Positions 36,522-45,900 of a stretch of DNA of 64,000 nucleotides are shown piece after piece. Source of the DNA: Desmodesmus armatus (Eukaryota > Chlorophyta > Chlorophyceae > Sphaeropleales > Scenedesmaceae); assembly GCA_007449985.2 (NCBI GenBank), contig VIIQ02000187.1, positions 85,948 to 149,947 on the forward strand, written 5' to 3'. Positions within the stretch are counted from its first letter, which is position 1. Every line of letters starts with the position of its first letter. The translations under genes and the position numbers were made by a program. Under the pieces are notes generated by a model, which saw only the letters and a list, made by a program, of their open reading frames with translations, made no database searches and was not told the DNA's origin.

Positions 36522-39500
36522 CAGCAGCAGCAGCAGCGGCAGCGCTAGGCCGCGAGTAGCCAAGGATCCCTTGAGAGTGATCGGGGTAAAGCAGCTATGT
36601 GGCAGTGGCCCTGAGCAGAGGGGTTGCTGAAAACAGGCAAGCCCCAAGGCATACAGAAGGCCCATGGTCATGAGGTCATGGGGCAGCTGTGACAGTGGCA
36701 TAGGTGCGGCGGCTGTGCGGCGGCTGCAGTTGTGCAGATGCTCCCTCGACACCTCTGTCAAGTATGTTTGTATTTTGCACAAGTCGCAAACAGTACATCA
36801 AAACCGCGCTCCAATTCGGGTGATGCTTGGGTGTGCCTGCATGGCACCTGCGCAACTGCTGGGTGGCCGCTGGGCTGCCACAGATACTCTCTTGACACCC
36901 CTATGTGATGCACCAGGCAGCATTCACAACCTAAGAAAAGGTAACAGAACGGGGAAAAATTGCGGCTGGACATCGGTTTAGGTGTGCGACGGCTAGGTGG
37001 CGGCTGGAGAGAGCGGCGGCTGCGTGGCGGCTAGGGTTTGGACCCTGCATGCCCCATGTGTGTTGGCTGCCACAAACAGCATAAAGCTTATGGCAAAACA
37101 CCAGCCAGGCACACAAAAGGCACCCAATCTCCCCTGCTGGGACTCGAACCCAGGTCGCGCGGGTGAGAGCCGCGAATGATAACCGCCTACACTACAGAGG
37201 ATCAGATCAGCCAACCAGATCAAGGCTTGGTTGCTGATGCTGCCGATGTGGCTTCCGCACCTCATAGCAGACAAACTGCAGATTTGGTGGTTAAGCAGCC
37301 GAAATCTGGTGGCTTTACCATGTTTTCAATTTCGACCCCTTCGACCCTGCCGTCCGTTTGCAGCGTAGCTGCTTGATCACGGTGTAACACTTCTTCTTCT
37401 TCTCTTCTTCTTCTTCTTTTACCATGTTGGCCAACGAAGCGGGGGCAGTGATGCATGTGCCAGCTTTGGTTGGGTCAGCTAGTGATGCCTGCATTGCCAT
37501 GTCGACTCTGTCACTGCGTGATCCTGACCGGCACCCCCCCCACACACACACACACCCCTCACCCCACCCCTCACACCCCCACCACCCACCACTTCCTCAC
37601 ACCCCAGTCCACCCCACCCCCACCACCCACCTCAGCCGCTGTCCTGTTGATGACCTCCACCTCAGCCTGACGCTGCTGCTGCAGGTGATCTTGCTACTGC
37701 TAAGCTCGCCACGCCCCCCTCACCCCCCCCCCCCCCCCATCACCCACCTCAGCCGCTGTCCTGTTGATGACCTCCACCTCCGCCTGACGCTGCTGCTGCA
37801 GCTCCCCAAAAAACACCCCCAGCCGTTCCAGCAGTGACGCCCTAAGCTGCACCAGCTCCAGCCGCTGCCCTGCTGCTGCCACGAGCTGCTGTTCAAGCAG
37901 GGAAGACTCGGCCGCCAGCTGCTGCTGCTTTGCCGCGAGCGCCTGCAATGCAAAAACATGTCACATTGTGTGTTCAGCCGATCAGTTGCCACCAGTTGCT
38001 GACCGAAAGGGGAGATTCAGCTGCGCGTTGCTGCTGCTTTGCCGGGTGGGCTGACAGTGGAGAACCTGTTGCAACGATTGACCAGTGTGTCATGCAGTAC
38101 GGAAGCCATGTGACACGACCGCAATGCGAACAAGTCAATATGCAATACAACAGGGCCAGGGAACAACCACCGGCACTGCCCACCTGCAGTTGCTCATCCA
38201 GTGTTGCTGCTGTGTCAAAATCCTCCCGCTCCACTGCTGCTGCCTGATCAGCCTCCAGCTGCTGCTGGTCAACAGCTGACAGCTGCTGCGCCTGCAACGC
38301 GCAGAAACCACCACCACCAGCACCACCAGCAGCAGCAGCAGCAGCAGTGAAAGCAGCAGTGAAAGCAGCAGGAGCCAGACATACAGCAGCTGTCAGCACC
38401 AACATGAGCAATCGCCACAGCTGCTACTAAGCAAATCACCCTGGAACGAAACAGCTGCTTTCATGTCAACCACAAGAGACCTTGCACTCAGTCAAACTTT
38501 ATTTCACTCTCACGCACAGCATCCCCCAAGGCATAATGAACATAAGATGTTGAGGGTCTTGAGAAGGAGGAGCTGAAGGCAAAGAAGGAAGAAAAGATGG
38601 AGGCGCACCAGGCAAAGAAGGACAAGCACAAGCAGGTTATGGTTCTACAAGGAGCACCTCACCGCACCCACCTGGCCCAACAGCTGCCTTCGCCGTGCTG
38701 CCAGCGCCCGCTCCTGCCTCGCTGCTGCATCAGCCTGCCTGCCCACCGCCGACAGCAGCAACCGCTGCTGCGCTGTGGCCTGCTGTGCCCTGTGTGCAGT
38801 GGGGCCTGCTGTGAGATTTGACAGGAAAGCTTCAAGGGCAGCAACTGACACATCCACAGCTGCGGGAGCTGCTGCTGCTGCTGCTGCTGGTGAGGACCGT
38901 ACTGCGGCTTGTGCTGCCTCTGCTGCAGCACTTGCTGATGGAGTAGCAGCAGACGGATGCGCTGCTGCTGCTGCTGCTGCTGCCTGACCCTGTGTCTCCT
39001 TGACTGGTGCATGTGCAGCAGCGACAGCAGCAGCAGCAGAAGCAGCAGTGGGTGGCATTGGTGGCAGCTCGCTGCTCCTGCGCCCGGTATAAGAGTCCGC
39101 CAGACTGTTGTAAGCCGCTGCTGGGGCAGGCTGCTGCAAGTGGTGCAACTGATCCACATCAAGCTGCTGCTGCTGCTGCTGCTGAGTCCCTTCCTTGAAA
39201 TACCCAGACAGCCCTGCACTTGAGGCCCTGGGGGTGACGGCAGCAGAGCTGTTGGCACTGCTGCCACCAAGCCCCACGGCGGCTGCTGCTGCTGCCAGGG
39301 CAGCAGCTGCCCAACCCGATCCAAAGCCACCAGATCCACTAGATGTCGCTGTCGCTACTGGCGCCGGCGCCGGCGGCTGCGGCGGCTGCGCTGCTGCTGC
39401 TGCTGCGGCTGCCGGCGGGTGCTGGGGAGGAGCCCTAGCAGCCGCCGCAGCCGTCGCAGCCGTCGCCGCGGCACTAGCAGCAGACAGAGAGCGGGACAGG

Positions 39501-40029
39501 GAGCGAGGCCGGTCTGAGGAGCTTGCATGCTGCAGCTCGTGAGTGTGGTTGCCCTTGATTGGTGGAGGGGCAGGGTAAGGTGCCAGTGGATCCCTCTCAA
39601 ACACAAAGCCCCGAGCTGCGCCGCCATTGCTGCCACCGGCTGCTGCTGCTGCTGCCGGTGGCGGCGGCTGGCCATTGCTGCCACCTGCAAGGATGTCGAG
39701 CTGACCGACCCCTCCTGCATCCTGGGGATGGCTCAGAGAGGCTGCTGACAAATCCACACCTAAGTTTGCCCCGGCCTCATTCACCCCATACCCCACCCTG
39801 ACCTTACTGGTCTTCTTCTTCCCCCTGCTGGCGGCTGCTGCTGCTGCTGCGGCCGCCGCTGCTGCTGCAGCTGAAGAAGAGGGCAGGTGGTATGCTGCTG
39901 CTGTGCCAGCAGACGCACCATGGCTGCCTAGGACGGATAGGGAGGCTTCCAGGGTGCTGCTGCTTGTGCTGGCTGCGGGCGAGATGCTGCTGCGGCTGCT
40001 AAGGGGGTTGGCCCCATGTGCTGCGTGCT

Positions 40030-40062
<33 letters not shown>

Positions 40063-40534
40063 CCTCCGCTAGGGGTGCCAGCATGCTGCCACCCATGGGC
40101 ATCAAGCTGTCAACGTGCTGCTGCTGCTGCTCATCCTGCTGCTGTGGGTGGTGCAAGTGGTGGTGCGGGTGATGATGGCTGTGCTCCTGTGTGCTGCCTG
40201 CTGTGCTGGCTTCAGACACCCTGTTGCTGCTGCTGCTCGGCTGCACAACTCCTCCTTCCAACTGCTGTGCCTGTTGTTGACTGGGCTCACCAGACAGCAC
40301 GACAGCAGCACTGTCAGCAACTGACTGCGCGCTGTCGGCAGCAGCAGCAACAGCACCATCACCAGCAGCAGATGCAGAAGCAGATGCAGAGGCCTCCTCT
40401 GCTGCTTCTGCTGCCAGCCCTGCAGGCTGTGGCTCGCTTTCTGTCTCAAGCACTGACAGATCACAGAACAGCGACTCATCAAGCGGCGCTGACAGGCCTG
40501 CCCCACTGCTGCTCGACTCCCGAGGCTCACTCGC

Positions 40535-40571
<37 letters not shown>

Positions 40572-42524
40572 TCCTGCAGCTGTTGCTCCTGCTGCTGGTG
40601 CTGCTGGTGCTGCTGCTGCTCCTGCAGCTGGTGCTGCTGCTGCCCTCCTACAGGTTGCAGAGGACTCGGGCCCCGCAAACCTCCGAGCGGGGCGCTGCTG
40701 CTGTATGCCGCGTGTGCTGCTGATTGAACCGCTGGCGAACCAGGCCTGCTGCTGCTTGCGCTGGCTGTGGCAGAGCCCTGCAGTGCGCTGCTGCTGGTGC
40801 TGCTGCGACCGTGCTGTGCTGCTACATCCTGCTGCAGAGGCGAGGGCTGCCGCAGCTGCTGCTGCTGGTGCTGCTGCTGCACTGGCTGCCGGGCTGCATG
40901 GCTGATGGTGTGCTGCGGCGGCAGTGCTGCTGCTGCTGCTGCTGGCTCCTCAGCAAGGCTGAGGCCACTGCAGAACAAGAAGGTGCACCAGGGGGCCGTG
41001 CAACTCAGGGGGGTTGACATATACAGTATCATATTACACTGACTGCCCCAGCATAGCTCCACAAACGTCAAGGGAGCCGAGGGTCATGGAGCACAGCTCA
41101 GCAACGAGCAGACGAGGTGCACACAGTGCAGGCATATCATGCAGCTACACAGCATGCAAGGTACATCTTTGCTGAAGTTTGTGCTTGCTGCAAACTCTCA
41201 AAGTACGTGCTTCCTGCACCGTTGCAGTGTTGCACTGGCTCGCACCCAAGCTGATGGTGCACGACTGCTGCTGCCGCAGGAACTGCAGACACCACTACAA
41301 GGTGCAGCTGCTGCCAGTTGCTCAGAGTACACACACCGCCAGCAATGCGCAATGGACACCTGTCCCCACCTGAACAAGTCATCATCCAGGCCACCTGCTG
41401 ACACTGCCGGTGAGCCTGGTGCTACTGCTGCTGGCACTGATGCAGCTGCTGGTGAGCCGGGCCGACCTATAGCATGCGGCACACCAACTACACCATCAGA
41501 AAGACAAGTGGCGGTGTGGGTTGTGTGTTTTTCATGTGTGTGTTGCAGTGCTGGTGTTGTCTGTTGCAACATAAAGGAAGAAAACCCAGGTACATGCAAC
41601 GCCCCCTTCAGTGAGGTGACGGGGCCCCAGAGCCCCCAAGGGTTCTACATCATGCCAAAGCCAAACCCTATGCACGAGCCAGGATCACTGAGTGAGCTTC
41701 AGTGCCACTCGCACTCTACCTGGCCGTGATGGTGATATCACTGACACTGAGTAACGCCAGCACGCGCTGAGTTGCTGAGTTGAGAGCATTGCTGACTCCC
41801 CGTCCCTGCGGCTGCAAGTATCAAACCAGGGCAGAGCAACCCAGTCCACAAGCCGACCCCAACCCCAAAACCGTCAAAGCGATGCCTGAGTATACCCCAT
41901 GATACCATCAGCTACCAGGACCGCACCTGGGCGTAGCGGTGGTGCCATGTCACTGATACTGAGTGAGGCCAGCACGCGCTGAGTAGCTCCCTGCAGGTCT
42001 TTCTGTAGCTCATCCAGCTGCAACCTCCAAAGTGGATACTCATCAGAGCCGTGCCTTAGCGCCACATCTGCCTCCAGCTGTTGCACTGCAGTTGCAGACG
42101 TTGTAGGGTAGAGTCGACGCAGCAGTTGGGTGCATCACATGTGCGAAGACAGTGCATATCTGGTAACTCTGCTACATGTGTACAGCGTGCGCATGACAGC
42201 AGCTTGCTCTCTGCATGGGTACAGCGCGTGCAGAGCAGCAACTTGTAGGCGGAGTGGTGCAGGACACCTGGGTGTGTTGTCTGTAAACCCCGCATGTGAT
42301 GCGATCTGTGCTGAGCTGCTGCCATGCTTACCACATCTACTAGCTTCGTTGAGGAGCGGGAAGGCCTCTGGGTCAGTAGGCTGCATGACACGCAGGCGCT
42401 GCAAGCTGTCTGTTGCAAGGCCCAACAGCTGGTGCGCATCTGCTTTGGGGGATGCAGCAGCAGGCTTGCCATCAGGTTTGGGGCTCCCAGCCCGCTTATC
42501 CGCGCCAAAAAGGTTCTTGAACAT
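29498..42524 (-). CDS. Coiled-coil, low-complexity (Ala/Gln/Ser-rich) protein, 15 exons
   Basis: I do not recognise this protein. Exons in transcript order: 42524-42341, 42085-41927, 41466-41370, 40967-38672, 38291-38184, 37942-37748, 36411-36311, 35976-35889, 35309-35040, 33967-33791, 33254-33126, 31406-31352, 31088-30979, 30568-30383, 30121-29498. Phases agree throughout and give 4,779 nt (1,592 aa). The N-terminus MFKNLFGADKR and a small helical region lead to DDDLFSGLSLAEE. The big fourth exon encodes long Ala, Gln, Ser and His runs. The C-terminal half is coiled coil built from short phase-0 exons and includes UVR-like motifs: AVEREDFDTAATLDEQL at 38184-38291 and DFKEAARLSAEAKAL at 31352-31406. 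A cytoplasmic scaffold role is possible but unproven. Two extra in-frame mini-exons (34526-34476, 34271-34224) may be included. Stop TAG is at 29498-29500. Confidence 0.65.
30852..31088 (-). repeat. Duplicated 3' half of exon 31088-30979
   Basis: The block AAGQAEELRELQGMQQ plus donor GTGGG at the end of exon 31088-30979 recurs at 30905-30857 as AAGQAEELTELQGMQQ plus GTGGGCC. The copy has no clean acceptor. If it were spliced in, the frame would be kept only with an unusual acceptor. Confidence 0.55.
31465..31690. repeat. GGCGGCTGGGTG minisatellite
   Basis: Imperfect repeats of GGCGGCTGGGTG and GGCGGCTGGGGTGTGC fill this part of the intron. They give long spurious open frames on both strands. 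No gene is called. Confidence 0.75.
31700..32190. repeat. Duplicated segment carrying tRNA-Glu, copy A
   Basis: This segment matches 37040-37520 in order: GCATGCCCCATGTGTGTTGG, the tRNA, CAGATTTGGTGG, then GGGGGCAGTGATGCATGTGCC and GGTTGGGTCAGCTAGT. Identity outside the tRNA is clearly lower than within it. The region just before it (31465-31690) is a GGCGGCTGGG-type minisatellite that also borders copy B. Confidence 0.7.
31810..31881 (-). tRNA. tRNA-Glu (anticodon CTC), copy 1
   Basis: The minus strand reads as a 72-nt cloverleaf. The acceptor stem pairs TCCTCTG with CAGGGGA (one G-T pair). The anticodon arm is CGCGG-CTCTCAC-CCGCG with CTC at 34-36. The T-arm is CTGGG-TTCGAGT-CCCAG, including the B-box GGTTCGAGTCC. 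No intron is present. A TTTT Pol III stop lies about 27 nt downstream (31780-31783). The gene is nested, same strand, in the intron between exons 33254-33126 and 31406-31352 of the coiled-coil gene. Confidence 0.9.
32270..33015. mobile_element. SINE/LINE-3'-end-like repeats in an intron
   Basis: Three related segments begin near 32275, 32531 and 32815. They share GTTGATGGTGGGGTT-CGTCCGAACGGCCCC, GTGTGCCACAGGTGGTTGGG and TGGCGCCTT...TTACAAGGGCGGG. Two end in short tandem tails, (ACTG)n at 32409-32428 and (AGTG)n at 32758-32780, preceded by GTAACGAACA or GTGACGAACA. Microsatellite tails are typical of the 3' ends of non-LTR retroposons. No reverse transcriptase is visible, so this is a tentative assignment. 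Confidence 0.4.
33240..33485 (-). repeat. Degenerate copies of an exon 5' end
   Basis: The start of exon 33254-33126 (acceptor GCCAG, then AQANEARR) recurs at about 33372-33335 (ARAQANEARR) and more weakly at 33480-33445. The unit is about 110-118 bp. Only the copy at 33254 continues into an open coiled-coil exon with a donor. Confidence 0.55.
34224..35309 (-). repeat. Tandem copies of a coiled-coil exon end
   Basis: Exon 35309-35040 ends with the coding block KAAAEALEAQQQQLQQE followed by donor GTGAGG. The block plus flanking intron recurs at 34920-34858, 34680-34655, 34526-34476 and 34271-34224. Copies 34526-34476 (17 codons) and 34271-34224 (16 codons) have AG acceptors and are symmetric phase 0, so both could be spliced in. 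The copy at 34920 has no in-frame acceptor and the one at 34680 is truncated, so both look dead. A decayed copy of the next exon (VAALAEASQQRAAA) lies at 34090-34030 without a donor. Confidence 0.7.
35635..35915 (-). repeat. Degenerate copies of an exon 3' end
   Basis: The exon 35976-35889 ends QLQQQHDALQ|GTGTG. Its last 30 or so bases recur at about 35795-35747 and 35665-35635 with accumulating changes. Spacing is about 115-130 bp. Confidence 0.55.
36190..36411 (-). repeat. Duplicated exon, one copy decayed
   Basis: Exon 36411-36311 encodes KQEAEAV ... ALEAKQALLEQER. A second copy of its 3' half plus donor (AGGTGGGTGG) sits at 36240-36191. That copy is preceded by a C/G homopolymer (36242-36261) in place of a normal acceptor. 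No acceptor keeps its original frame, so it is probably a pseudo-exon. Confidence 0.65.
36478..36545. repeat. (CAG)n microsatellite in an intron
   Basis: About 20 nearly perfect CAG units lie in the intron upstream of exon 36411-36311 of the minus-strand coiled-coil gene. They are read as CTG on the sense strand. Confidence 0.9.
37040..37520. repeat. Duplicated segment carrying tRNA-Glu, copy B
   Basis: Partner of 31700-32190. A shorter GGCGGCTGG tract precedes it (36980-37030). A (CTT)n microsatellite near 37385-37420 interrupts the right part. Confidence 0.7.
37130..37201 (-). tRNA. tRNA-Glu (anticodon CTC), copy 2
   Basis: The 72 bases are identical to copy 1, with the same arms and CTC anticodon. 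A TTTT stop lies about 12 nt downstream (37115-37118). It is nested, same strand, in the intron between exons 37942-37748 and 36411-36311 of the same host gene. The flanks resemble those of copy 1 but have diverged, unlike the tRNA body. Confidence 0.9.
37622..37815 (-). repeat. Partial tandem duplicate of exon 37942-37748
   Basis: The 3' end of exon 37942-37748 (QQQRQAEVEVINRTAAE plus donor GTGGGTG) recurs about 118 bp downstream at 37690-37627. The copies are separated by a poly-C tract. The second copy lacks the upstream helix and is probably not used. Confidence 0.65.
38672..40967 (-). other. Large low-complexity exon of the coiled-coil gene
   Basis: This single 2,296-nt exon has an acceptor CTGCAG|TGGCC and a donor CAG|GTGGGT. 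It encodes a mostly disordered segment with alanine runs of 10 or more, Gln blocks, a His-rich patch (HHHPHHHLHHP) and Ser-rich linkers. Islands that look ordered include SKVRVGYGVNEAGANLG near 39800 and RGFVFERDPLAPYP near 39600. The end, from VDVSVAALEAFL on, becomes helical and leads into the coiled coil. CTG/CAG runs make it a likely site of length variation. Long open frames on the opposite strand here are shadows of the repeats. Confidence 0.6.
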
Positions 42525-42798
42525 TCTGCTGGACTCAGAGGGACCCTATATCAGTAGGATGATCTGCATAGACTGTGCTGACCAGTACTGCAGAGCACAG
42601 CAGAGACGTTATCTACCCAACACTTGGGATCACATGTGTTGATTTTGGGAGAAGCAAATCAAACAAGAGCAGTCAAAAAACGACCCCGTGCACAGAGCTT
42701 GAGTGTTGCAGTTTCAAGCTTGAACAAAAACCAAAACCGCAGGCACGAGGCTTTGTGGTGGGCCAATGCACCGAAAATTATGATTCGGATGATTATAT

Positions 42799-42803
42799 TT
42801 ACA
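42799..42803 (-). terminator. Candidate TGTAA polyadenylation signal of the DUF455 gene
   Basis: TTACA on the plus strand, 129 nt past the stop. It lies between this gene and the start of the downstream coiled-coil gene at 42524, which is on the same strand. Confidence 0.35.
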
Positions 42804-42931
42804 GGAAGTCTTGACACAGCTGACAGTGCAGGCAGAAGCACCGAACTGCTGCTGCACCAAACTGCTGCTGCTTGCTCTCGAGTCCCGCCATTCCATGGCT
42901 TCCACTGCTACAAAGCCCTTCTGCTGCTGTC

Positions 42932-45900
42932 TTATGCAACCAATGGCAAATACCACTCAGGACCAAACCCTGCCTTCGCTCTGGCGGCGTCGTTGAAGGG
43001 GGGCTGCACAGACAGGAAAGGAGGCAAGCAGGTTGGGGGTCACACCATTGCCTATGTTGCCTTTCATGCCTTCCTAGCAAGTATATTGCCGGCTGCCTTC
43101 AACAAGCACACTGATCTGCCGCTGGCCAAGACAGCCAACCCCTGCAACCTAACACTCCCTCTGACCCATTCCCAAGCAACAAGCCAGCGCAGAATAGTAG
43201 CCAGCAAGGAAAGCTCTGCAGAAGCAGCAGAGGCAGCAGAAAATGCGCACACCACACCTGCACACACCCCAACTGCCTACCTTTAGGCTTCCCTTGAAGT
43301 GTCTGCGTATCAGCGAGTGGAACCAAGCCTCCACGCTGCTGTGCTGCAGAGCATCAGCAACCCAGTCCACCTCAGCACAGCTGCCCCTTCCTGCACCACT
43401 GCTACAGCTGCAGGTCCCATTAGTAGCAGCACCACCACCACCAATAGCTGCACCAGCATCATTGCTGACATCAGCAGCAGCAGCACCAGCACCGCAACTG
43501 GCTGCACCCTGCTGCTCAGCTTCCGACTGTGCCTGCTGTTGTAGCTGGCTGCTGCTGGTCTGCTGCCGGCCGACCTGGCAGTTGGACTGATCCAACTGCT
43601 GCTGCTCCAGCGGCTGTGCGCCCTGCAGGTCACGTGCTAGCTCAAACAGATGCTTCAGCCATCTCACGCCTGCTGCACAGTGGGAGATCTCCTCCTGTCG
43701 GCGGCAACGGCAGCAGCAACACCAGCCTATGGTCAGCTTCGCAAGCACCCGGTGCTAGTTGCGAGGACCTGCATGTCCAACGCGCAGGTGCTACGTGCGC
43801 GCAGCAGGTGCACCAAGCTGCCAACAGCAAGCCTGTGCAGGCCTGTATGTGGGTTTCATGGTTTCCCATCGATTGCCGATATCCCCTGCCAGCTTGGGTA
43901 CACCGTGACCCTGCCGCAACAGAGCACTGAGAAAGCAAGGCTGTATCTGCACTGCAACGCCAGGCGCCAGTCCTCACCATACCCCAATACCCACCACATA
44001 GATCACATCCGCAACAGAGCGCTGACACAGCAAGAAGCATCTGCACTGCAAGCGCAAGGTGCCAGTCCTCACCATACCCCCAGTGCTCACCGCATAGATC
44101 ACATCTTCCAGCAAAGCAGCCGACTCAGCGTCCTTATTGCCCCTGAACTTCTGCACTGTGGAGGGCAGCACATCCAGCCCCCGCGCCTCGTGCACACAGT
44201 GCTCCACTGCTAGCCGCGCAGGCAAGCTGTGAGCTGTCTTCTGCGCAGACTCCCACAACCTGCGCCATTGGATTGAAACAAAATTGGCAGACGGACAAAG
44301 TCAGGCGCATATGCAGCCAGTGCACAAACAGTGAGCCACTGCTAGCCGCACAGGCAAGCTGTGGGCCGTCTTCTGCGCCGACTCCCACAACCTGCACCAT
44401 AGGATTGAAAAAACAAGTGGCAGACGGACAAAGTCAGACGCCTATGCAGTGAGCGCACAGTCAGTGCTCCACTGCTAGCCGCGCAGGCAAGCTGTGCGCC
44501 GCCTTCTGCGCCGACTCCCACAACCTGCGCCGACTCCCACAACCTGCGCCGACTCCCACAACCTGCACGATGGGAGGAAAAACACAAATGGCAGACGGAC
44601 GAAATCAGGCGCCGGTGCAGCCAGCGCACAAACAGAAGAGTGATTAGGATCCACCCCAGTAGCTATTTGCAATGTTCAAGACCTTGGCTACAAGTGCCGT
44701 CATAAGTGCCTTGCACGTGTGCATGCACTGGGTCGCCAGAAACTGGATAACAGGCCACACCCCAACAAATTCAAGCAAGGGGACCCGGGGGGGGGGGGGA
44801 ATGCTGAGCACCTGCAGTGCGGGAGTGCAGACTGGCACGCTCCAGTGTAGCCACCATGATGCGTTGGTATTGCACCATGGCACAACCATGCAAGCAGCTA
44901 ACGCCCAGTGTGCAACGCGTACAAACCCATTGCGTGCGCGTAAATATTCAGCGACAGATGAAACCTGTGTTTCAATGGCACCATTCAACGCACCCGTCGT
45001 GCGCTGGCAATGCCCCATAGTGTGACCCCACAGCCTCCAGCCGCTTGTTCAATAGGCTGAAGTGTGATGCCTCGTCAGCAGCAACCTGCAAGCACACGGA
45101 CAGCAGCGGCAGCAACGGCAGCAACGGCAGCGGCAGCAGTGGCAGCAACGGCAGCAGCGGCGGCAGCGGCGGCAAGAGTGGGCCGACGGCCTGGTCAGCT
45201 GGCCTGCAGCTGCTGGTCACAGTGGCGCTGCAAAAAGCTGCAGAGGCCACGACAGGGGGACATGCCTGCTACCCTGCCACCCGTGTGTACCTTCCACAGG
45301 CGGCTGCATGGCTGTGTTGCTGCGCGGCAGCACACAAACATATATAGCCGTCCCAGGTTCAGGCCCGTCCACGTGCAAAAAAAGACGTGTGCCTGACACA
45401 GGGCATCTACCCATCCCGCCATCCATAGACCTACAGCCATCTGCCTGGGTTGCGACTATGTGTAATTTGACACAAAGACCGCAACCATGCTTATACAGCA
45501 TGACAAGCCCAACATTCCAGTCCCTATGCAGCCCAACATGACGTTTCATACTCGATCCATTCTGTATATGAAGGAGTGCATCCAGCCAATGCATCAACCA
45601 TCCAAGGATGTGACATTCCAAAGTTGGGTAAATGTGCGTGGGAACGTGTGCATAAGGCACCACCGTGGGAGCGCACAAGCCAAGCCAGCATGCTGCGCAC
45701 ATGCTGCACCCACTTGTACGTGTACGTACCAAGGCAGAGCAGCTGCACAGTATGTACCACGCCCCCGGAACACACACAGGCGCAACACGCAGAGCAGCAT
45801 GTGCACAGTATGAACCAAGGCGGCGGGAAACACACATGCGCAACACGCCGAGCCACCATCCAAAAGCATGTGTGGGGCGCACCTGCACAAAGTCGTCAAA

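Noticed and set aside
40018..40905. Plus-strand Leu/Cys/Ala-rich frame of 295 codons
   Set aside because: It arises from CTG runs complementary to Gln/Ala/Ser codons in the minus-strand exon. No independent domain.
41139..41729. Plus-strand gene of 196 codons upstream of the big low-complexity exon
   Set aside because: The minus-strand exon 41466-41370 here connects its neighbours in correct phase and continues DDDLF into SGLSLAEE. The plus frame has no recognisable features.
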